Assembly (NCBI GenBank): GCA_038503075.1 | Contig: JBCAML010000020.1 | Span: 682,001-746,000 of the forward strand | Length of the DNA: 64,000 nt | Direction of reading: 5' to 3' | Source of the DNA: Gyromitra esculenta | Lineage: Eukaryota > Ascomycota > Pezizomycetes > Pezizales > Discinaceae | In this document: piece after piece, positions 46,996 through 57,806 of the stretch | How positions within the stretch are numbered: the stretch's first letter is position 1 | Layout: every line of letters starts with the position of its first letter | Notes under the pieces: generated by a model | Database searches by the model: none | Seen by the model: the letters and a program-made list of their open reading frames with translations, nothing else | Told to the model about the DNA's origin: nothing | Program-made: the position numbers and the translations under genes

Positions 46996-48189
46996 CTATA
47001 GGATAACGCAGAAACGTCCCCCTTTCTCCTTCTTTCCCGTTGTCCCCTTCCGTCCCTTCCGTCCCTCCGATTTCTCTGATCTGCCGTATCCGTCACCTCC
47101 CCCGCCGGCATTCACATCCGCTCTCATCATCTGCCTGCACAAATCCAAAAAGACTTCATCCACATTCTGCCGTTTCCTTGCTGATGTCTCGTAGAAAGGT
47201 ACGCGGCCCCACTTCTGCGAAAGGTTGATGGCACGGTTGCGATGCACCGCGCGGTCTTCTTCCAAATCTGACTTATTACCGACGATCACGATAGGCACGG
47301 ATTCGGCTTCTTTGATGCGTAGGATTTGATCACGAAGATCGGAGAGCTCGGTGAGAGTGCTGAGGCTCGTTATCGAGTAGACTAGCAGGAAACCTTGGCC
47401 TACGTTCGATGACGACTGTTAGTCAGGGGTCGTGACGGGGGTGGTAGGGACTAAGGTAGATACCGGTTTTCATATATATCTCTCTAGGATGACGTTAGCT
47501 AGGCCCAATAGTAGACAAAGAAGGAAGCTTCTCACCTCATAGCAGCTATTTACAGGTAAGATGTACCAAGTTAGTCTCAAAAGCTCTCAGATAGGTAGTC
47601 CATCCCCACCCCTCAAAAAAAAAAAAGCTACTGACTAAATTGTTCCGTCCCTGCTGTGTCCAATCTGTGGAAAATTCGCCGCGGGAGTAGTGGGCCTCGT
47701 ATTAGCCTTTCCTAAAAACTGTTTATGGGTTGGGAGCAGGTTTTGTCTGGGATGGACGAAGGTATACTGACATTTCAAGGATGCATGATCGACCCTATTG
47801 CAAACAAAATAATCCATAATAAGCCTTCCATACTAATGACTGAGAGCGGATTTCTGGATTGTCACTCACATCTACATCGATGACCTTCCTGTAGGAATCC
47901 TCGATGGTGGGGTCGTAAGATTCTATCCACTCATTGTGAACGAATTGTGCTGCAAGCGAGGTCGTTTAGTTCCGGCACGAGATCAGCCTCACAGAGAGGA
48001 GGAATGGAGATGAACCTGTGAGACAGCTTTTCCCAACACCACCTGTAGGAGTTCAGTCAGCGAGATGAATCCAGATTGCGAAAAGTGAAATTCCCAGATA
48101 AATTAACTATGAGGGTCCAGCTTACCAGCTCCTAGTATCACGATATTGTATTCTCGCCTTCTGCTGGACGTCGAGGAGGTTGGCCCCAT
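46996..48189 (-). CDS. RSR1: Rsr1/Bud1/Krev-1 (Rap-type) small GTPase
   Basis: Ras-family GTPase setting polarity sites through Cdc42 machinery. Eight exons: 48189-48126, 48042-48016, 47949-47870, 47794-47772, 47664-47636, 47545-47536, 47483-47464, 47399-46996 (64, 27, 80, 23, 29, 10, 20, 404 nt); every junction keeps phase; 218 residues. G1 GAGGVGKSC is split by intron 1; the effector loop is YDPTIEDSYRK; G3 DTAGTEQF; then TAMREIYMKTGQGFLLVYS; G4 GNKSDLEED; G5 ETSARKR. The Thr in place of Gln61 (DTAGT) is the Rap/Rsr1 hallmark. The protein ends in a Lys/Arg/Gly-rich tail and CVIL, a CAAX box with terminal Leu predicting geranylgeranylation. The start at 48189 adds about a dozen residues before REYNIVILGAG compared with most relatives. 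Confidence 0.93.
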
Positions 48190-50701
48190 TAGCTTCCATT
48201 CACTGCTCTTAAGGGGGGGGGGTGAGAGGCGGTATATGTGCGCATGTGTTAGGAGTGCTGTTGCTGGTTCGTACCTGTGCTGCATAGATAGATCTAATGT
48301 ATAGCTGAAATTGTATCTCGATGGTTGAATGGGAGGAGAAGAAGGGTTCCAAGAGCCGCTTGACTAGAGAGCAGGTATTGTATGTATGCGGGTGGGTGTG
48401 TATGTAGGTATGTATGTAGAGTATGTAATGTGCAGCAGGGAGACCACGAAAACACGGGTCGATGACGAGTGGACAACGACGACGGCGGCGAGGTGGGGAG
48501 AGAGAGGCTGAAGCCGAATCGTCGAGGAAACGGAGAAAAATGGAATAAAAAGAACAGACGACTGGAGCAGCTAGAATTTGAGCAAGATGGAGGGAGAGGA
48601 GAGAGACAAAAGAAAAGCAGAACCAAGTGAAAGTGAGTGAAAGTGAGTGAGTGAAAAGACAAGAGGTGAGAAACCGGGCGCGAAAATGATCGACCGCGTT
48701 CTGGAAGCTTGGGGGGGAGGGCTAAGCAGCGTATGTAGGAGCATGCGCCGGTTGCAAAATGAAGGAAAGAAAGGGAAAAAAAACCTGCAGTTACACCGTT
48801 GATCCGTAATTGCAGCCGTAACTTACAGACCTAGAAAAGGGAACCGAGATAATCCCCCCCACCCACCCCACCCCTGGCTGCTGAAGTACTCTAGGTTATG
48901 AACGCGAGCGCCAGCGGTTGTTTGTGGAGAAGAGCAAGAGCGAGAGCGAGAGAGAGACGGGCGCGCGAGAATGCCCCCGTCTCGGCAGTTTTCAGCTTGC
49001 TCTCGTCTATCTCACCTACCATGAGCTGTCCCGGTACTTCGCTCTGCCTTCCCATCGAGCGCAAACACGTCGAATGCCAAAATGCGCAAGGCGATGTGTG
49101 ATTCCAGGCATACATGTCACTCAACCTCTGCTGCTCTGCATCGTTTCGCTGGTCATCAGCAGTGACAGCTGGACGTGCGAAAAGGAGCTGTTTCGTTTCG
49201 AGCTTTCTCCGAAATTAGACAGCGGCGTAAAACAGCTTCACCAAGCTAAACTCGATCTGTGAGGGTCCTAACGCTCGGGTGAGAGCCGACGTGTGTTTTG
49301 GGCCTAGCCAAGCAGTCTCTCGCTGGGACAGCGTTGGACGGTTGAACGCCGTTGGTTCGTGTCGCCCAACCGCTTGGCGTGCGTTAAGCTTGAATCGACA
49401 CCAGGCAACGTTTTGCAAAAACCCAGTCGACGAACGACGGACGACACTGTGCCCACATCTCGGCTAATACCCACTCTCGATATTCAATCTATAATTTTAG
49501 ATCGACGGGAATCTGCGTTTGATTGGGATCAACTTCCAAAATAATCTCTACAGCGATTTCCTAAAATGAAAATGACAATAAAACTGATCCTCAGATACAG
49601 CCCCCCCCCCAAATAACATTCCAACAATAGAACGATTTCTGAAGGGAATAGATAACATATCAATCTACAGACCCACAGCCTTACCCTCAGGATCCTGGCG
49701 AGTGGTAGGAGATTAACCCTGACTTGGCTAACTAGCGAACATCTCCTTTAATCTGTCTCGCCTTGGATTGAACGTGTACAGACGAGTGAAAAAAGTGAGG
49801 AAACAACGACCAAAACACACCAAAATCGGCCAACTTCACAACCAAAACCTTCACTATTAAAATTAGCTAAGTGACATGACTAGCCTACCAGTGACTTCAT
49901 CACTCATGAACTCTCTATAAGTGAATTCCTGGGCTATTCTATTTAGAGGATCATAGGCTAGAACTTTTTAAAGTTGTAGTACCCATAGATTTCCGTTGCA
50001 TCATACCTTTCCTCACCAAAATTGGGTAAACAACCAAACCTCATGAAGTCAAAGGCTCCTATTTCAATACAGAAAATTCGAGGGAGTACAGAAAGTTCAT
50101 GGATCTAAATTCCAGAGCTATTAGATGTGTCCCACTACTCAGTTTTTTGTTGCCACAACTTTTAGTGGGAGGTAAATTGAGCTAAAGTTGGCTTGTTTTG
50201 GTGTATATTGACCCTTGTTTCGTCACTTTTTTCACTCGTCTGTATGTTCCTGTGGCGCTGCATGTGGTTGGGCTTGGCAAGTGCGGGCGATCCACGTGTT
50301 TTAACAAAGTCGCTTTTGACTACCTATATGTATTTCCGTGCTTTGCAATTTGGTGTGTACTTTCTTCCAGAGACCGAGAAATGGGCTCAGTGATAATAGC
50401 AAATCAGGCCTCTCATTATCTTTAATCTATAGGTATATATAACCATTAACTCACTAAAACAATTAACCCACTAATATAATTACACCATGCATCTTCCAAG
50501 TATGTACTAAACCATTAACCGTCGAACCAAGAGATATCCCAAACCCGCTTTTCAAAAACAAAAATAAAAAAAACACCATCCACAAAAATGCAATGATATC
50601 CGGTAATCCCCCAAAAATATTGACAGACGAAAAGAACAGGCAAAAAAATAAGAGATTGAAACAAATAGCCGAGAAATTATGGTCCTATAATAAACAGCCA
50701 T
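48190..50701. other. Gene-poor 2.5-kb interval with a MITE
   Basis: Upstream of RSR1 and downstream of the MFS stop. The 48190-48700 part is purine-rich on the plus strand, so pyrimidine-rich in the RSR1 direction, and is probably the RSR1 leader. The element 49779-50242 occupies the centre. No supported gene. Confidence 0.45.
49779..50242. mobile_element. MITE-like element, 464 bp
   Basis: Inverted termini of about 65 bp, strongest over the outer 30: left CAGACGAGTGAAAAAAGTGA, right the reverse complement of the same. Bounded by TA on both sides (49777-49778, 50243-50244). Interior AT-rich, with no frame resembling a transposase. Largest of the five TA-flanked elements. Confidence 0.7.
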
Positions 50702-52691
50702 TTAATGTCTGGCGGCCTTCTCCGCCTCGTGTGTAGCATGCTTGGCAGCGGATGCCGCGGCAGAAGCACGTTGACTAGCCTCGACCCTCTCGATCCTCTT
50801 CTCCGCGGCCATTCTCCACCCTTCGCCATAACGGAAGATCAACAGCGGGAACAACAATCCCAGCGGCAGCGCGATGAAACCCATCAACGAATTTCCCCAT
50901 CCATACCCGAGTTTGTCGTACATCTGCCTTCCGAACAGCGGGAAGGCGAAGCCAAAAAGTGATCTGAAAAGCGTGGCGGCGGAAACTGCGGATGCGGCGT
51001 ACCGAGGTGTCATATCGATGAGGTATGTTTGAACGGAAGAGAAGACGGAAATTAGACCCATTGAGAACATGGCGGTTCCAATGAGAGGCATGATCCAGTG
51101 GAGATGTTTCTCGGCAGACCATCCATACCAGAACAGACCACCAGAAATGAAAATCGCGCCAACGAAAAGGGTGGGGAGACGGTATTCGGGTTTAGCGACT
51201 CCACCGTTGGCGGCAGTGAGTCTGAGGTATACCATTTGGAGGGCGGGAGTAAAGATAGCAAGGCCAAGCAAGAAACCGACACCGGGAGCGAGGTAGTTCA
51301 GACCAGCAATACCGGTGGTCTCGCCGTATTCACCTTGGAACAAGAGTGGAAAGGTGACAAACATCAAGTATAGGAATCCGTAAGTCTGTGAGAATAGTTA
51401 GTATTTTCATTTCTAGTCTAAGGGTATGGGAAGGATGCACTTACGAATGCCATGAACAAGCCAAGCGACAACAAAACTGGATTCAAGGCCAACATCAAGA
51501 ATGGTCTGGTGAGGGCAATCTTGAAACTAGTCTTGATATCTCTGCTAACCTCGAAGACGGTGTGAAGATTCTCATTTCCAGTTTCTTTCCGTGCCTTCTC
51601 TGCCTTGCGGTTGAGGATCACAATAGCGTATGTCTCATCCTTGAAAACGATCGCTCCGATAACCGCAGTCACACCGGTGACGATAGCCAACACCCAGTAC
51701 ACCCACCTCCAGGACACGTGTTGCACGATGAACCCGGCGATGATCGGCGCGCAGACGGGTCCCAACAGCGGGCCGAGGGCGAAGAAAGCCATAGCGCGTG
51801 CAAGATCGACGGGAGCCCAGATATCGGAAAGGATTCCAGCACCCAGGGCTAGCGGCGAGCTACCAGCCAAACCGGCGAGCAAACGGAAAGCGATCATTTG
51901 CCCGGTTGTTTGGGCAACAGCGCAGGCGATGTTGAATATCAGGAAGATGAAGATAGAGACTTGCATAACGTTGACACGGCCAAAGATTTCGGACAGCGGA
52001 GCAAAAAACAGGGGGCCAAGCGCGAAGCCGATCAAGAACACAGAGACGGTCATGGAGGCAACCGTGGAATTGGTGATACCGAATTCCCTAGCATAAGCCT
52101 GGGCGGCGGGGGCAGCGATACTACTGGCGAACGGAGAGACGAAAGTGTACATTGAGACGATCAAAGTGATGCTCCACTTTTTCGCATTGGGGAAGTTTCG
52201 AGGGTTTGCCGGATCATCTGGGCCATCCCTGTGTCGCACAAAACGGTCAGCCCCGCGTTTCCGAAAAGAAAATCATTGACAGCTTGGGAGCGAAGTAGTT
52301 ACCATGTCACCAATTCTGGATCGATATTTCTAAATTCCGAGGCATCATCGGGCGCATCTAATTCGCCTTCGTTTTCTGTGCGTCGTGAATATACCGATCT
52401 AAGTTCTTGCAGTGTCTCTTGCCGTCGAAGATCTGCGTCCTCTGCTGATAGGTCCTGATATATATCTTTCTGAGTGGCAGCAGATGATACCGAAGCACCT
52501 CTTCCTCTCGCCTTGTACGTGCTAGGTCCGCTTTGCGATTCAAGATCGATGTAATGGGTCCCAGAATGTTCACCTTCGCCAACCGTCCTTGAGGATGACG
52601 AGTTCGACGACGCTGCTGAAGAAGCCGAGAGAGGTCGGCCAAGGGGTTTTTCCGATTCTCCTCTTTGGGGAGCAGTTGTAGCGTCCGCCAT
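50702..52691 (-). CDS. Major facilitator superfamily transporter, DHA1 drug:proton antiporter type
   Basis: Plasma-membrane exporter of small molecules by family. Exons 52691-52303, 52228-51445, 51385-50702; introns of 74 and 59 bp keep phase; 618 residues. Residues 1-130 are a hydrophilic Ser-rich cytosolic N-terminus. The join ELVTWDGPDDPANPRNFPNA is the classical entry to TM1 in the fungal DHA1 group. Twelve hydrophobic segments follow. The A-like motif between TM2 and TM3 is GPLFFAPLSEIFGRVNV; the C-type antiporter motif in TM5 is ALGPLLGPVCAPIIAGFI; TM7 starts with TYGFLYLMFVTFPLLF. The tail is Ala/Lys/Glu-rich. The substrate cannot be told from sequence, and no biosynthetic cluster surrounds it, so it need not be a metabolite exporter. 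Confidence 0.93.
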
Positions 52692-54845
52692 TGATTTAAG
52701 CTTAAATTAGAGGATGCTTACTAGCGTTGCAGATGGTGTTTGGCGATTGTGTGACTATGGATGTGTGATGCTGGCGATGGGCTCGAAGCTGTTCCTTAGT
52801 TACCAGCCTACGATGGAGAACTACTGTTTGTTTGATTGTTTGGATGAGGGACCGGAGCCAGACAGAGCGAAGTCCAGTTTTAATAAGGATTCCCCTCCAC
52901 CAAGGCCATGGGCCGGAATAGCACGACCCGGACGAAATAAACAGTCCGCCGGGCCCGCTGGTTTCCGAGGCCAGCAAAAGCTTGACGGGCAGATTACACA
53001 CTAGCAAGTAAATTTTCAAGTGGCACGCCAGCCGAGGCCAGGAGCGATGCCATGCCTGTTTGCCAGCATCCGGCATTAAGGGAGGTGGACGTGAGGCGAG
53101 GTGAGGTGAGGTGAGGTGAGGTAGAGGTGGGTGGGGCACACAGGTGGTGGGTCCGGCGATAGGGTTTCCTCGGAACAAGGAAAAGACGAAGGGAATGCAC
53201 CGCTTTGTCAGCATGCCAAGACTGCGGATAGCCGTGCCGAGGCGCAGTTTGACTCTCGGGCGATTCACATCACAGAACAGACTGGAGCACTGGAACGGTG
53301 GCATCTGGAAGTTTCGCTGTGCTGTTCTGCCAGGAATCCGTTCTCGTGGAGCTGGAGAGAGGCCTCTCTGGCCCCCAGCAAAGCACTCTGATCTCACTTG
53401 CAGAGCACCTTGATCCCCATCAGCCCTGTCCCATCATGTCGGCTATCTCAGCTGTCTGGGAGGCCAGCCTGGGTGCAGTCGCGTAGACCACGAATCGGTC
53501 CATTGTTTGAGCCGAGGCACATTTCCCACACTCTGCTGCTACTGCTAGCACTGCAGCAGACGCATGTACCCAAACGGCGACAATTTGAAATTTCAATCCC
53601 CCAGTCTCCCCGGCCCCGAGACGGCCGCACAACGTGGTCTTCCCACGTGAAAGGATTAAAGATCCTCCGGGCTGCAAGGGAGAGTTAAAGTTGTCGGCCG
53701 GGATGGCTTGCTCCAATCTTCCACTGCTTCTGTTCTGGCTGGCTTGGGCGCCGTGCGGGAAGCCCACTGATGCGAACGACTGCTTAGCTATTTCCCTTTT
53801 CAGTCTCCATGGGTTTTTTGGAAACTCACGATGCTCCTTTTCATTTGCTTTTTCGCGGAGCTCTCGGCTCTCGGCTGCGAGCTACGGACCGAAGTCCTTC
53901 CTTCCTTGCCAGACATGACATGCGGCTGCGTGGCGTCTGCCAGCCCACGTGTATGACAGGGGCCGACTCGGCCTTCGGGCCTTTCGCGCCCCGGCACGGC
54001 CTGCAGGCCCAATGATCTCCATCGTCTTGGCACAAATCTTGGTAAATTAACTCCACCCTATCTGCACCGCCAACTTCGCAGCCTTTCGATCTTGATAATC
54101 TGCCAAGCACGTGATTGCCATTCTCGGCCGGAAAAGGCGACAAAGACCAGCAAGATTCATCAATATTCTAGTTACTTGGCGATCAATCGGGCGCCGTCTC
54201 GAACATTCGGATGCTTCCCATTTACCATTCCCTCGATTTTCACCTCGCTGCCTACCTAGACCTATAGGTCGAATGATCTGCAGTCAAAATGAAAGCATAA
54301 CGTCATAACAGACTTTATCATAGGAACACCTGTCACAACAAACCGAATATTGCTAGTAGGGTGACAGACGAATCCCCTTGCAACGGAAGCCACTGCAGCA
54401 ACCTTAAATAGTGCGATCCTTGCTCAACTTTCTCGGTAGAGTCGTTCCTGGGGTATGGTGCAACAACGCCACAACAGCTTCGTGTTGCAACAAAACTACA
54501 TGAAACTACATGACCAAGTTAGATTTCCTGGATCTTGTGATCTGGGAGCGTAAAAGTCTGTGTTCCGGCTCGAGAGTTGAGTGTACAGCCGTGTAAGAAA
54601 AGTCTTGACACCCCAGTGGCTGTCTCGCTAGTTAGGTGGGGTGTCAAGACTTTTCTTACACGACTGTACCTTGTTTTGTGCCATACTCCCAGGGAGGACT
54701 CTACCTATCAAACTACAAATAAGGTTCAACTTAAACTATTCTAATCGTGTAACCACACGTAAATAAGGTCCAATCTACCATCACTTCACCAACCCCCCCC
54801 CCCAAATACCTTCTAGAAAGGAAGTAAAACAAAACAAAACTTGAA
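52692..54845. other. Promoter of MFS gene and gene-poor DNA
   Basis: About 2.2 kb upstream of the transporter. A GAGGT pentamer array lies at about 53094-53122. Several CACGTG cores occur (for example near 53645, 53945 and 54109). The small MITE 54586-54666 lies near the right end. A 231-codon minus-strand frame (53397-52702) is judged chance. Confidence 0.4.
54586..54666. mobile_element. Short palindromic MITE, 81 bp
   Basis: Inverted arms of about 30 bp around a 21-bp centre. The left arm contains GTGTAAGAAAAGTCTTGACA followed by CCCC; the right arm is its reverse complement with one mismatch. Ends are CAG...CTG with TA on both sides (54584-54585, 54667-54668). The AAAAGTCTTGACACC-like end resembles Tc1/mariner termini. 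Confidence 0.75.
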
Positions 54846-54917
54846 TGGACAAGCTGGGAATCGAACCCAGGACCATCTCAATGCGAATGAGATATTATAC
54901 CTCTAAACCACATGCCC
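54846..54917 (-). tRNA. tRNA-Ala (anticodon CGC)
   Basis: A 72-nt cloverleaf read on the minus strand. Acceptor GGGCATG pairs with CTTGTCC (one T-T mismatch at the sixth pair and one G-T), discriminator A. The anticodon stem TCTCA/TGAGA encloses the loop TTCGCAT, so the anticodon is CGC, reading GCG alanine codons. The T arm is CTGGG-TTCGATT-CCCAG. The overall pattern GGGC.TGTGG..TAG..GGTA matches fungal tRNA-Ala. No intron. A TTTTGTTTTGTTTT stretch about 12 bp downstream fits a Pol III terminator. Confidence 0.93.
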
Positions 54918-56449
54918 ACCTGCTCGTTTTCCAGCTCTTCGCCACATCAGGCTCTTAAGTATCTAGGTTAGGGTTTCCAGCGCGCTATTTACCAGCAATG
55001 TATAACTGCTGCGGGGAACAACGGAGGATTTGCCATTGTTGTTGGCATATAAACGAGGCAATTTTTTTGTGGACTCGCTGGGATACCTCGTGTAGAGTCT
55101 TCTTAGCTCTGCAAATTCAACTCATCCTGTACCCAATACGGAACATGATCATCACCATAGTGATGGATTGAGGGAACTGACGGACTAGTTGAAGAATCCT
55201 ATGGAATGATAACTCTTAGTAGGCGGAGATGGACTAGTTCATAAAAACCAGACCAATCTTTACGTGTCCTTGTGTACAGCGGTTTTAGCATGCAAAGCGA
55301 ATCGCTAATCCTTCTCAATAAATACACGCAGAATACGTAACTATGTTTTTAGCATGGAGAATGTACTCTATTGTGGGACTGGTTGGTCAGCCAGTGTGGT
55401 TTCCCTCCAGCAAATCACGTGGTACTAGTATTCCGAGTGATTGAATATGATTAAAATTTTCCATATCCAAAGACTTGATGACCAGAATAGATGATAGCTG
55501 TTTGATATCTTAGTACATGAAATGCTCGAAGCCACGGTGCTCCGCTTGAGCCTAGATAGGGAGGCGATGAGTTCTATCCACTAGTTTGAGCAGGATTAGG
55601 AATCTTATTTCCTATGCCTTATAATACTTGACAACTGGCGTGGATAACTCACTAATCAAATTTACAAACTCTGGAGCAGAGCCCCAGGATTTGATTCGAG
55701 ACAAGCCAAGAAGATGGGATATGAAAGGAATGGGGGATATGAAAGGAATGGGGGATATGAAAGGAATGGGGGATATGAAAGGAATGGAGGATATGAAAGG
55801 AATGGGGGATATGTGAATTCAGTTATTTTTGTATTGTCATAGCTTTAGTGCTGGTCACATTTGATAATAAACACAAAAACAAAAACACTAATCAGAGACC
55901 TTATGCTAACGTAAACCGAGTGACTACTCGTGATTTTAAGTATGCTGTTGGCCTCTAGATATCCCAACCCCCTGAGCTTAGCGCTGCTGGAGTGACTATT
56001 AGATGATTCATTGATTTAATACTAATTCGTGAATAGGACCGATAGAAAAGACATCCAACCTTAAGAGTTAGGCAAACTTGATTCATTGCGGGCAGGCAAT
56101 ATAGCCTTAGTATCGAAGAAAAAGTGATAGAGAAACACAAAAAAAAGAAAAAAGAATGCGCCGGTTTACTCCCACATAGGCCCTTCATATACTAGCGTCC
56201 TGAGAAATAGGTTCCAGCCAACGGATTTTCCAATCCCATCACCACAGCTTGTTCCCCGCCACCCCAATCCACCAGCTGGGGTACTTTAGTGATATCTAAC
56301 AAAGAAGATAACGTCTCTCCAAAACTGCACAGCAGAAATTTGGGTAAGATGTAGTGAAAACAAAGTGGTATTTATGCTGCATTAAAATAAAAATAGGCGT
56401 GCTGGAGGGGGGAAGGTAACACAGTAATCGGAATGGGTTGAAAGTGCGT
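54918..56449. other. Gene-poor interval with a minisatellite
   Basis: Between the tRNA and the MARVEL-like gene stop. It holds the 18-bp tandem array at 55718-55807. AT-rich; no gene supported. Confidence 0.45.
55718..55807 (+). repeat. 18-bp minisatellite, five copies
   Basis: Five head-to-tail copies of GATATGAAAGGAATGGGG with a single G-to-A change in copy four. The period is a multiple of three, so a plus-strand frame (55628-55816) reads repeating M-K-G-M-G-D, but that frame has no other sign of being a gene. Confidence 0.9.
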
Positions 56450-57088
56450 TTAAACGACTGATCCGCGACCAGTGTACATGGAGCTGCTATGCCGTTCTTT
56501 CCAGAACATATACGCACCGCCTGAAGGAAAATATTAACGATTTATCGTGGGGGTGGTGTTATTACAACTGGGCATGTGAATGTCGCTTACCAGTAGCACT
56601 CAGAAACCAGAAAATCATCCCCAGCATATCGAACCACACCGCGGCTTTCATCCTCCCACAAGCGCTGCTCCCTTCGCAATTCTCACGGATATACAATTTT
56701 CCGTAGATGCCGAACAGGATAACCCAAAACAAACTACACCAACCCAAAATAAGTAAATCAGCTTACGCGTTATTTCCTACAAGGTGGATTGGAGGGATAT
56801 GGTTGGCACATACAATAAAACAGTATCCCACGCAAAAAACTTGGCGCTCCGTATCATGGGTATCAGGTAAACAATTGTTGTGACGATGGTTAGCCCCGCA
56901 ACGATCTCGGCGAAAACCCATCGTGAATCTGCTGTCTCGCCTGCATCATGTGCTTTGTGGAGGTCCTGTCCGTAGATACCAGCGATTACGAGTGCGATTA
57001 TCAGCTGGATCACGCGAAGAGCTGTGCGGAGAATGACACCAACGAGGCCGCCTGGGCGAGAAGACTGCACTTTAGTTTTGAGGACCAT
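56450..57088 (-). CDS. MARVEL-like four-helix membrane protein
   Basis: Exons 57088-56814, 56733-56591, 56520-56450; introns of 80 and 70 bp keep phase; 162 residues. Four hydrophobic segments: LRVIQLIIALVIAGIYGQDL, AEIVAGLTIVTTIVYLIPM, DTVLFLFWVILFGIYGKLYI and WFDMLGMIFWFLSATGGAYM. The short N-terminus, and the family-like YGxxL after TM1 and WFD-x-L-x-M-IFWF in TM4, match fungal MARVEL/membrane-associating domain proteins (relatives of Nce102 in broad fold). Such proteins sit in the plasma membrane or endomembranes and organise membrane domains. The C-terminus is short and basic (FWKERHSSS). The assignment rests on topology and motif resemblance, not on an alignment. Confidence 0.75.
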
Positions 57089-57806
57089 TGTTGTGCTGGA
57101 GGGGCTTTGACTGGGAGGAAAGATTGAAGGTCTGATGTATATATAGAGTCGGTTTTGTTTCTTTCTGAGAACTGGTAGGGCCAAGTGTCGATTCTTCTAG
57201 CTGGGCAGTGAGTAAATCGCTTTTGTTGTTTATAGCAGCTGGATGGGAGCCAGAGGAAGAGCGCGATGGGCGTCTGTTTATACCGACCCTCACCAGCTCA
57301 CCAAATCTAAAACAGGCGTCAACAGCAGAGACCCATGTATGACGCAGCGACTGTCCACTCGTTGCCATTCCAGGATGAGCACAAACCAAGTGCCCGAAAG
57401 CCTATCCCGCATGCGTGACACTTCTCAATCCTGAGATCCTGTTTGCGTGCCAGCCAACCAACACGTTTTCTTGGCTGGCCCATGCACTGATGATGAAACC
57501 GTGCAGCTGCACTCCTGCCGGAAGCGAAGAAGCCTAAACTGCGCTTGCCCCTCTCTGCACACCCATCGCTTAACTTAAGAACCTGAGAGTTGGCGGGTTT
57601 CGCTAAACGCCCTCCCTTGCACACATCAAGACAAGAAATAAAGTCACTAAGCTACAAATGGCGCCAAATCTCAAACCCCACCTACTTCCCTGACGCGGCT
57701 CACGCCAAAAATAATCAATGTGCCATCTAAATTACGAGTTCTTGGTGCTGGAAATGCTTCAATTTTCGCCCACGCGTCTGCTTGCAATATCCATCTGTCC
57801 ACTAAT
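57089..57806. other. Intergenic, MARVEL-like gene promoter and MCCA 3' flank
   Basis: Both neighbours are on the minus strand. No gene, repeat or RNA recognised. Confidence 0.4.

Noticed and set aside
52702..53397. 231-codon minus-strand frame upstream of the MFS gene
   Set aside because: Pro/Ser/His-rich with HLTSPHL runs produced by the GAGGT array; no conserved motif. Judged promoter DNA.
55628..55816. Frame encoding the M-K-G-M-G-D repeat as a gene
   Set aside because: Only the minisatellite keeps it open; no upstream exon, promoter feature or homologue recognised.
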